Part shown: positions 18,407 through 25,849 of the stretch, in pieces
Position numbering within the stretch: position 1 is the stretch's first letter
How the letters are laid out: each line of letters begins with the position of its first letter
Made by a program: the position numbers and the translations under genes
Assembly: GCA_028823415.1 (NCBI GenBank)
Contig: JAPKBL010000005.1
Coordinates: 19,574 to 83,573 of the forward strand
DNA from: Mariniblastus sp.
GTDB taxonomy: Bacteria; Planctomycetota; Planctomycetia; Pirellulales; Pirellulaceae
Length of the DNA: 64,000 nt
Direction: 5' to 3'
Notes under the pieces: model-generated
Told to the model about the DNA's origin: nothing
Database searches by the model: none
Seen by the model: the letters and a program-made list of their open reading frames with translations, nothing else

Positions 18407-20389
18407 TTATTTGCGAAACTTACTTTGGGGAACCAGAAATCCTGCTCGGATGCTGACATTGCTAATGCTGCCGGGTTGCCCGTCGGGAAAGGAAATGTAG
18501 ATGACATTGCGTGCTTTCAGGTCGGTTGGATCAAGGCGGATGATTTTGCAAGATTTGTATGCCTTGTCCGTCAGTCGGTTAGCGCATTTCTCTAATGGCA
18601 CCTCGTACGGTTTTCCGTTGACGGTCATGGAGATTTCTTTATCGAACTCGGGTGCGCGATTCACACCGATGCGTAAATTGGCATATTCAAGTTGATCTGC
18701 TTCTGGAATTTCAACCGTGAAAGCCCGCTTCCTTCCTTGGTCGAGATTTACGTCAAGGCGATTGCCATAACAGGGGATTTCGTTGATTCTTTGACGCGGT
18801 TCAATTGCTTTTGCGTAGGTTGATTTAATGAGGACTGTCTCCCGCCCTTTAAATCGAAAGTCGTAGGATGCGTTTTTATGGAGGTTGTTGTTTGCTGTTT
18901 TGCTTCCGACGGGGCGTTTCGCTTCAGCTAGGTAGGGAGTGAAGTCAGCGTTGCGCCCAAGACGACGGACTTGCATTTCAATTGGGCGTGGCAGATTGAT
19001 TGAAACAAATTTATTAGCGTTTGAGAGATTGTTGAGAACGACAAAAACAGTATCGCCATCGACAAACGCTCGCGTTTGAATGTCGGGATCAGGGCATGAG
19101 GAAGTGATTCGGTTTCCACGTAAATCCCGGAACAGGCGATAGAACAAAATCTTTTTGCTGGGCAGCCAATCGGTTTTATCTGTGAAGTTTCGCGGAGTGT
19201 AAAGTGTGGCGTAGTACTTTGGGTCCCAGTTCATGCTCTCCAGCAGAATAAACGGAACTGCCTTCAATACCGTGTGCGGATGATCCATGAACACTAGCGT
19301 GTTTGCGATTGCGCTACTAACCATGTTGAAGTCGTCGATCGACCGTTTTTTCATTTCCCATTCGAATCCGGTTTCTTTAAATTGAGCATCAACGGCAAGT
19401 TGTTGAACTAATTCATTGCCACCGTAACCACCGTGTTCGCTGACGACGATGTCAACCTCTTTTCCATAACTGTTAACGGTGTAGTTTTGGATTTGATCTA
19501 ATAGTGATTCCAGTGGCAGGCCACTTTGAATCACTCCGCCAAAGTTACCATCTTTTTCACGGAGGAAGTCGTAAACATGGAATGAGTAAAAGTCCAATTT
19601 GCATTGGGTGTTGTCAATGAAGGGCTTGAGGTTCTTCTCCCAGATTGGAACGGCCAGGCAGGGGCCTCCCACCAGTACGCCGGGAACTTCCCGGTGGACC
19701 GTTTTCATCGTTGCCAGATGCCAGTTGGCTAAATGTTTACTTTGCAAATATGACCAGTGCGGTTCGTTGATTGGTTCATAGTATTTCGGTCGGTCGAAGT
19801 CGGTGAATCGATGGTGAAGCGCGAGTGCTGATAGTTCAGCCGCAGCTTCCATGTTTTTTGGAAGTCGCTGAGCGTGTTTGTCTTTTCGGGCAGATTCCGT
19901 TTGGTAGATGCCCATGAATTCGGGGAATGCGTTTCGAAAGCCATGCGCTGCAATGTCCAGACGATTGTTCATGTCGTCTTTAAAATCGGCGCGAGATGGA
20001 TTCGATGTCACTTTTTTGATTAGAAATTCTTTGTCGACAAATCCACGGCGGCTCGGATCTTCGCGGATGGCCTTTTGATACTCGTCCAGCCCGTTGACCA
20101 CTTGCAGCGTTCGCCCGAACGTGATTCCGTTGTTTTCGATTAGCCATTGGTAGCGAGCAGGTTTAATGCAGCGTTTTTTAAATTCGGAGCCCGGATCACA
20201 AATGCCGAAGTAGGCCTCGCGGTTAAGTTCGGTCGTTCCTTGAATACTTCGAATTGAAAAAGGATCAATCGAAATATCGACTTTGGGTTGAGTGCGAATG
20301 GGTTGGTTGGGTGGATTCTGGCCATTTGCCGAATGTTCCAGTAAACAACTCGCTAAAGCGATTGTAAAAATCAATTTAAGGTTATTCAT
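18407..20389 (-). CDS. GH86-like glycoside hydrolase (agarase/porphyranase family)
   Basis: A secreted 660-residue enzyme with a signal peptide at 1-23. The core reads as a TIM-barrel retaining glycosidase: YYEPINEPHW with the likely acid/base Glu209, DFYSFHVYDF near 266-275, and VVSEHGGYGG with the likely nucleophile Glu318, in the order seen in clan GH-A. The NEP / SFHVYDF / SEHGG series and a C-terminal Ig-like beta region fit family GH86, whose studied members cleave agarose or porphyran from red algae. The ATG at 20389 starts the signal peptide; the upstream TTG or ATG frame would add 14 residues with no signal. It diverges from the PD40/sulfatase operon, so both may respond to the same polysaccharide. 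Another GH-A family (such as GH39 or GH79) is possible. Confidence 0.65.
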   Translation of the reverse strand: MNNLKLIFTIALASCLLEHSANGQNPPNQPIRTQPKVDISIDPFSIRSIQGTTELNREAYFGICDPGSEFKKRCIKPARYQWLIENNGITFGRTLQVVNGLDEYQKAIREDPSRRGFVDKEFLIKKVTSNPSRADFKDDMNNRLDIAAHGFRNAFPEFMGIYQTESARKDKHAQRLPKNMEAAAELSALALHHRFTDFDRPKYYEPINEPHWSYLQSKHLANWHLATMKTVHREVPGVLVGGPCLAVPIWEKNLKPFIDNTQCKLDFYSFHVYDFLREKDGNFGGVIQSGLPLESLLDQIQNYTVNSYGKEVDIVVSEHGGYGGNELVQQLAVDAQFKETGFEWEMKKRSIDDFNMVSSAIANTLVFMDHPHTVLKAVPFILLESMNWDPKYYATLYTPRNFTDKTDWLPSKKILFYRLFRDLRGNRITSSCPDPDIQTRAFVDGDTVFVVLNNLSNANKFVSINLPRPIEMQVRRLGRNADFTPYLAEAKRPVGSKTANNNLHKNASYDFRFKGRETVLIKSTYAKAIEPRQRINEIPCYGNRLDVNLDQGRKRAFTVEIPEADQLEYANLRIGVNRAPEFDKEISMTVNGKPYEVPLEKCANRLTDKAYKSCKIIRLDPTDLKARNVIYISFPDGQPGSISNVSIRAGFLVPQSKFRK

Positions 20390-20783
20390 TGTTGGTGGCG
20401 GTAAGTTGCATCGGGTTAAAAAACAAATCAAATGATAGCGAATGCTAATTTAGCGAATAAATAGGCTGGGGTGAACTAACGGAGTATCCATTTGAGCCTG
20501 CGACTTAGGATTAGGTTTGAGAAATTTCTACGCCCATTTTATATGAACCGAATGACGTGCTTTCTGAATGGTTTCTGTTCAAATAGCTTTAAGTTAGTAA
20601 CTTTGATTGAGAGGGAATTTTGAATCAAATTTCTTTATTACAACAATCATTGACACAAATTATTGCAAGTTTTCATTTATAAAATTGTCCACGAAATCAC
20701 CGCTTTCTGGTTTTATTGCAGAGGTGTACGCACTGTCCTGCTTCGGACGATGTGATTTGTTGAAAAAAGAAACAGGAAAAGTG
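20390..20783. other. Divergent promoter region between GH86-like and PD40/sulfatase genes
   Basis: 394 bases, mainly AT-rich, carrying the promoters of the minus-strand glycosidase and the plus-strand operon. The plus-strand frame stays open back to 20607, but the part before 20784 lacks any family sequence and the ATG at 20784 has AGGA upstream, so I treat it as non-coding. No clear operator was found. Confidence 0.5.
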
Positions 20784-21761
20784 ATGAAAAAAGTCGACAC
20801 ACTTGTCTGCATGGCGACCGCATTGCTGGCGATCACTGGCGTCCTTTCAGCAGATGACAATGGCAATCCTGCGAGTCAAAGCAAAAGTAAAAACTTTCGA
20901 GGATCGTATTACGTTAACGGCGAAATCCACGTTAATACCTATGGTCAACCAGAGGGCAAACCGCTTACCACCGGTCACCACGACTTTAAGCCATCCTGGT
21001 CAAAGACGGGTGACATGCTGGTCTTTTTCCGCAGGTTGAAAAACGATCCCGATGTATCGAAATGGAAAACGGCTATTCACATCATCCATATAGATGGAAC
21101 TGGACTGCACCAACTAACCGACGGAACGCACACGGACTTCAATCAAACCTGGACGCGCGACGGTAGCAATACGCCGATTTGGAATCGAAAGAACCCGAAG
21201 ACGGGTGGCTACGTGGTGATGGCCAGCAAGGTTGGTGCAAAGCCTGGTGAGGAAGTCGCTCTTACCAGCAAGGGACATCATGCCTGGGCCTACACCTGTC
21301 TGATCGACGGTCGGATCCTGGTGCGATCGAATCCACCAGGCCAGAGCATGGGGTACTACCTGATGACGCCTGGGAAGAACGTCAATCCGACGTTTGAACG
21401 CATCGAGTGTGAATTGGCAAAAACGGGAGTGCTTGACCGAGTCAGTCTCTCGCCGAGCGAAACGAGAGTCTGCTTCGAGTTTCAACGGGGGTTCAAGCGA
21501 CGAGTTCCCGGGCGCACACTTTACGTTGCCGATTTCGACGCCAAGAACCGCAGGATCACCAATGCAAAGCCGCTGGCAAACGAGGATGGAAAACCGATCT
21601 GGTTTGCGTACCCACGGTGGTCGAAAGACGAATCCTCGATCGTTTATCAGGCAGGCGGTAAGCTCTATGTCTACAAACCTAAAGACGGCTCGACGCATCA
21701 AGTCTCGAGAGACGACAAAGCTGACTACCGTTATCCACACTTCGAAGACGCACCAAAGTAA
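20784..21761 (+). CDS. Secreted TolB-like PD40 beta-propeller protein
   Basis: A 325-residue protein with a signal peptide (1-23). It is built of WD40-like PD40 repeats as in TolB and the oligogalacturonate-lyase group: DFKPSWSKTGDMLVFFRR, DFNQTWTRDGS, and PRWSKDESSIVYQAGGKLYVY, each a propeller blade. No lyase-specific metal site is certain, so the role may be binding of sugars or of partner proteins. It is the first gene of a plus-strand run ahead of two sulfatases (35 bases to the next), which points to the same polysaccharide pathway. ATG 20784 is chosen because AGGA precedes it and it starts the signal peptide. Confidence 0.7.
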   Translation: MKKVDTLVCMATALLAITGVLSADDNGNPASQSKSKNFRGSYYVNGEIHVNTYGQPEGKPLTTGHHDFKPSWSKTGDMLVFFRRLKNDPDVSKWKTAIHIIHIDGTGLHQLTDGTHTDFNQTWTRDGSNTPIWNRKNPKTGGYVVMASKVGAKPGEEVALTSKGHHAWAYTCLIDGRILVRSNPPGQSMGYYLMTPGKNVNPTFERIECELAKTGVLDRVSLSPSETRVCFEFQRGFKRRVPGRTLYVADFDAKNRRITNAKPLANEDGKPIWFAYPRWSKDESSIVYQAGGKLYVYKPKDGSTHQVSRDDKADYRYPHFEDAPK

Positions 21762-21796
21762 GCAAGTTTGTTTACACAAAATATTCAAGAATCGAA

Positions 21797-23287
21797 ATGA
21801 AACTTAATCCGATAGTTATCGCAGCAATAAAGAAGCCACTCGCAGCCAAACTGGTGATCGTATTTGTCTTCGTTTTCATAGTTGCTTTTGAGCAAATTCA
21901 TGCCGCCGACTCAATCGAAAATCCGAACGTTTTATTCATCGCAGTCGATGACTTGAACGACTGGGTTGGCTGCCTCGGCGGACATCCCCAAGCGAAGACT
22001 CCCAACATCGACAAACTGGCTCGCAAGGGAATCCTCTTCGAGCAGGCCCATTGCGCTGCTCCTCTCTGCAGCCCCTCGCGTACCGCGATCATGATGGGGC
22101 TCCGTCCATCAACAACGGGTATTTACGGCAATCTGAATTGGTTTCGCGATATGCCAAAATACAAGGATTGGGTGACGTTGCCGCAATATTTCCGCAAGCA
22201 TGGGTATCTCGCCTGGGGCGGCGGAAAACTTTATCACCAGGCTCACGGTAAATTCTCCGATGCCGCCGCGTGGGATCATGTCTATTCAACTCGCACTGGT
22301 GCAGTCCCACCGCCGAAAGAGGACCGCTACAAGCACGGATTGCGCCCCAAGTTTGAATCCAATCCCATCCTCGCCCGACTCATCGACTGGGGGCCAACCG
22401 ACGCCCCGATGGAAGCGAATCCCGATTGGAAGACCGCGGACGGCGCCGCTCAGTTTTTACAGCGAGATCATGACAAACCTTTCTTCCTTGGTTGTGGAAT
22501 CTACCTGCCTCATCTTCCCTGGTATGCCCCTAAGAGGTTCTTCGACATGCATCCACTGGAAGAGATTGAACTTCCGCCATACAAGGCTGACGATTTCGAT
22601 GACATCCCCGCGATTGGCCGGCGGATGGGCGAACGTCACATCAAGCACATTCGTGAAAGCGGCAAATGGAAGGAAGCTGTCCAAGGCTGCCTCGCAGCGG
22701 ATTCGTTCGCTGATGCCTGCGTTGGCCATGTTCTTGATACACTCGAAAAGAGTCGTTATCGAGACAACACAATTGTTGTCCTGTGGGGCGACCATGGTTA
22801 CGACGTGGGCGAAAAGAAGATCGCCAAGTCGGCGCTCTGGGAGCAAACGACCCGGACACCGCTGATCATCTATGCACCGGGCAAGTTGTCGATCGGCACA
22901 CCGGCCGGTGGAATGACTTGCGAGAGTCCGGTCAGCCTTGTCGATCTCTATCCGACGTTGCTAGATTTATGCGGCTTACCGAAAAACCCGAAGAACGAAG
23001 GGAGAAGCCTCGCCCCGTTGGTTCGTGAGCCGAAGGCCGACTGGCCGTATCCGGCAATCATAACGCACTCACCCCACTGGCTGGGTATTAACCACGCCGT
23101 TCGCTCACGTGAGTTTCACTACATTTGCTACAGCGACGGTGGCGAGGAACTTTACGACGTCCAAGCCGATCCACTTCAGAGGAAGAACGTCGCCGATGAC
23201 CCGGCCCGCGCTTCCGTCAAGGCGGAATTGAAAAAATGGCTCCCGCAGAAAAACTCGCCGCACTTCGGCGCACCTAATCGGAAATAA
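21797..23287 (+). CDS. Sulfatase, iduronate-2-sulfatase-like
   Basis: A secreted 496-residue sulfatase. A long signal or anchor segment covers residues 14-37. NVLFIAVDDLNDWVG at 44-58 gives the metal Asp pair, and CSPSR at 91-95 is the formylglycine motif with Cys91 intact. GDHGYDVGEKK supplies further metal ligands. The opening (VDDLNDWVGCLGG) is typical of the iduronate-2-sulfatase-like subgroup common in planctomycetes; the substrate is a sulfated uronic-acid or other algal sugar by inference. It follows the PD40 gene by 35 bases, and its stop is separated by one base from the ATG of the next sulfatase, so the three are almost certainly cotranscribed. Confidence 0.9.
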   Translation: MKLNPIVIAAIKKPLAAKLVIVFVFVFIVAFEQIHAADSIENPNVLFIAVDDLNDWVGCLGGHPQAKTPNIDKLARKGILFEQAHCAAPLCSPSRTAIMMGLRPSTTGIYGNLNWFRDMPKYKDWVTLPQYFRKHGYLAWGGGKLYHQAHGKFSDAAAWDHVYSTRTGAVPPPKEDRYKHGLRPKFESNPILARLIDWGPTDAPMEANPDWKTADGAAQFLQRDHDKPFFLGCGIYLPHLPWYAPKRFFDMHPLEEIELPPYKADDFDDIPAIGRRMGERHIKHIRESGKWKEAVQGCLAADSFADACVGHVLDTLEKSRYRDNTIVVLWGDHGYDVGEKKIAKSALWEQTTRTPLIIYAPGKLSIGTPAGGMTCESPVSLVDLYPTLLDLCGLPKNPKNEGRSLAPLVREPKADWPYPAIITHSPHWLGINHAVRSREFHYICYSDGGEELYDVQADPLQRKNVADDPARASVKAELKKWLPQKNSPHFGAPNRK

Positions 23288-23288
23288 C

Positions 23289-25763
23289 ATGAAACTCATC
23301 CTCACATTTTTTTTCTGCTTCCTGCTGGTTTGTCCCGGTTTTGCCAATGACAAACCGCCAAACGTCGTCACTCTACTTGTCGACGATCTTGGATACCGGG
23401 ACATCGGCTGCTACGGCGGTCCCGTCAAGACCCCGGTCATCGACAAGTTGGCTGCCGAGGGCGTGCGCTTCACCGACTTCCACTCGGGAGCCGCCACCTG
23501 CTGCCCCTCGCGGGCCACCTTTCTGACAGGCCGCCACCACTATCGCACCGGAGTCTACTCCGTCATCACCGAACGGCTTCACAAGATGCATCTCTTGAAG
23601 CGCGAAACAACCATCGCGGAGGTGCTCCGGGAAAACGGCTACGCCACCGCCCACTTCGGCAAGTGGCACCTCGGCATGCCCGTCCAGAATCGCGATAATC
23701 CCACCCCCGCCGATCATGGCTTCGACTATTGGTTCGGACTCGTCAACGGCGCGGGACCCAGCCAGAAGAACCCCACCAACTTTCTGCGCAACGGCAAACG
23801 TGTTGGTAAAATGAATGGCTATTCCTGTCAGATCGTGGTCGATGAGGCTCTTGCCTGGCTCGATCAAAAGCGCGACGGCGACGAACCCTTCTTCCTCAAT
23901 CTCTGGTTCAATGAACCGCACGACCCGATCGCGGCGCCCGACGAGATCGTTTCTAAATATGGCGGGCTGAACGAACGGGAAGCCATCTACAGTGGCACCA
24001 TCGACAATACAGATCGAGCCATCGGACGCCTCGTCGCTAAGCTTGAGAAACTCGGTGAGCTGAACAACACCATCATCATCTACTCCTCCGACAACGGCAG
24101 TTACCTGCAAAAGCGAAATGGTGAACTGCGTGGAAAGAAAGGTTCGCTTTTCGAAGGCGGGCATCGCGTCCCCGGCATCATTCACTGGAAAGACGGGATC
24201 CCCGGCGGTAGGGTTGAGGACGAACCAGCTGGAGCCATCGACCTCCTTCCGACTCTCTGCGGGTTGATCGGCATCGACAAACCCGAGGGCGTCCGTCTTG
24301 ACGGCTCTGACCTCGCGCCTCTACTCACCAGATCAGGCAACTTCGAGCGGCATCAGCCGCTCTTTTGGATGAGTGGCGCGAACATGGTTCTGCGAATGGG
24401 TGACCACACGCTTTTCGCCTCCGGTACTGCGAAATCTTCGATCGACTTCAAAACCGCCGATCGACTCATGAAGCAAATCAAAGAAGTCCTTGGCGATGAT
24501 CTCGAAAAAGAGTTGGGCGGATTGGATTTTCGCTCTCGCCTGTTCAACGGGAATTTCGCCAATCCCGAGGCTAATCGACTGAAGAATCAACACCGGGACT
24601 TGTACTACTTCAACGAAGCGTGGATCCCCGAACTCAAAAAGAGCGGGCTTGGCCGGGTTCAACTGTATGACCTTTCCAAGGATCCCAGTCAGAAAGATAA
24701 TATTGCGCTGAAGCGTCCCGAACTCGTCGCCAGAATGAAAAAGCAGGCCGCTGCTATCCGCCGGAGTGTCATGGCCGAAGCTCCGGAATGGCTCACCCCA
24801 GAAGAACAGGCCGCCGTAATGAAGACCGGGGAAAACGGACCGCAACGGCCTGCCACCGGAGCACCCGACAACGATACCGCGAAGCTACTCGCCCGTATCG
24901 ACAAGAATGACCTTCCAAAAGACTATGACGTTAGCCGCCACCAGGCTTACGTCGACCGCGTTATGGCGGGTCTCAAACCGGAACAGCGTGCTCGGGTCGG
25001 CCAACTTTGGAAAGAGAAACGACGCCTGAGTCCTGAAATGAAGAACGTGGGGCAGTCCTTCGTTAGAATCCTCAATTATGTCGCCAATGGAGAGAAGGCG
25101 AATTCTTCGGCAGCGCCAAAGTCAGCTCTTTTGCCTGCTGAGAAGATCGAATTGCAACAGCGGACTGAAAAGGCCAGCATCGAAGAGAAAACTGGAATCC
25201 ATCGGCTTTCGACAACCAAGCGTTCGACGTATGACGCATTTTCGTATCTCAATCGAATTCCGGATACAGTTTACGAAGATGAAAGTGTAGAAGATTTTCT
25301 CGGCCGAATTTTTGGGCGCCTCGCAAATCAAGAAGGGCGCATTTTATTAAAAGCTCCCACGGGAATGGACCGACTTGGATACGAAGGGCTAAAGACATTC
25401 TTGAATTATGATGGGACTGAAAGTGTCGGCAATTGTGCCGCCTGTCATACATTGCCGAATTTTACAGATGGCAAATCATACGTGACTCGCCATGGAACTG
25501 AGCCGAAGCCGACTCCCTCCCTGCGAAATCCTGAGAAGCGAAAACTTGACTTACGTAGAATAGTGTTGCAAAAGATCGAGGCAGCAAAACAGAAACAGCA
25601 GGGTAAAGCGGATGATATTAGTGATGCCTATTTGGTGATGAAGCTGAGTGAGCAAGACGTCCCCGGCTTGGTCGCTTTTTTGAAACTGCTAGAAGATGAA
25701 TCCGACAATCGGTTTCGACAATCGATCATTGATGCGAAAGTACTTGATACGTCCGAAGATTAG
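23289..25763 (+). CDS. Sulfatase fused to a cytochrome c peroxidase/MauG-like half-domain
   Basis: An 824-residue fusion. Residues 1-20 are a signal peptide; about 24-505 is an arylsulfatase with LLVDDLGYRDIG, the formylglycine motif CCPSR at 71-75 (Cys71 intact) and IIYSSDNGSY. Residues about 530-602 form a short helical module also present in the next gene. Residues about 640-800 carry CAACH (Cys716, His720), TDGKSY, TPSLRN and LSEQDVPGLVAFLKLL, which match the C-terminal heme half of di-heme cytochrome c peroxidase/MauG proteins; the other half is missing. The frame is continuous. A secreted enzyme that desulfates and transfers electrons would be unusual; a gene-fusion artefact is the alternative. 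It starts one base after the previous stop. Sampled lines suggest a lower GC content in the last third (36/60 at 23881-23940 against 27/60 at 25261-25320). Confidence 0.85.
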   Translation: MKLILTFFFCFLLVCPGFANDKPPNVVTLLVDDLGYRDIGCYGGPVKTPVIDKLAAEGVRFTDFHSGAATCCPSRATFLTGRHHYRTGVYSVITERLHKMHLLKRETTIAEVLRENGYATAHFGKWHLGMPVQNRDNPTPADHGFDYWFGLVNGAGPSQKNPTNFLRNGKRVGKMNGYSCQIVVDEALAWLDQKRDGDEPFFLNLWFNEPHDPIAAPDEIVSKYGGLNEREAIYSGTIDNTDRAIGRLVAKLEKLGELNNTIIIYSSDNGSYLQKRNGELRGKKGSLFEGGHRVPGIIHWKDGIPGGRVEDEPAGAIDLLPTLCGLIGIDKPEGVRLDGSDLAPLLTRSGNFERHQPLFWMSGANMVLRMGDHTLFASGTAKSSIDFKTADRLMKQIKEVLGDDLEKELGGLDFRSRLFNGNFANPEANRLKNQHRDLYYFNEAWIPELKKSGLGRVQLYDLSKDPSQKDNIALKRPELVARMKKQAAAIRRSVMAEAPEWLTPEEQAAVMKTGENGPQRPATGAPDNDTAKLLARIDKNDLPKDYDVSRHQAYVDRVMAGLKPEQRARVGQLWKEKRRLSPEMKNVGQSFVRILNYVANGEKANSSAAPKSALLPAEKIELQQRTEKASIEEKTGIHRLSTTKRSTYDAFSYLNRIPDTVYEDESVEDFLGRIFGRLANQEGRILLKAPTGMDRLGYEGLKTFLNYDGTESVGNCAACHTLPNFTDGKSYVTRHGTEPKPTPSLRNPEKRKLDLRRIVLQKIEAAKQKQQGKADDISDAYLVMKLSEQDVPGLVAFLKLLEDESDNRFRQSIIDAKVLDTSED

Positions 25764-25849
25764 AATTTGAGAGAATACTTGTCCACGATTGGAAGGTTGG
25801 CGAGGTTAAATAGAAGTCAGCGGTAATCCGAGTGAACTAAGAGAATTTA

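Noticed and set aside
20607..20783. Upstream extension of the PD40 protein by 59 residues
   Set aside because: The ATG at 20784 has AGGA upstream and starts a signal peptide; the extra part has no family sequence.
23373..24185. Long antisense frame opposite the sulfatase fusion
   Set aside because: It lies inside a gene with clear motifs on the other strand and has no family features; a shadow of codon bias.
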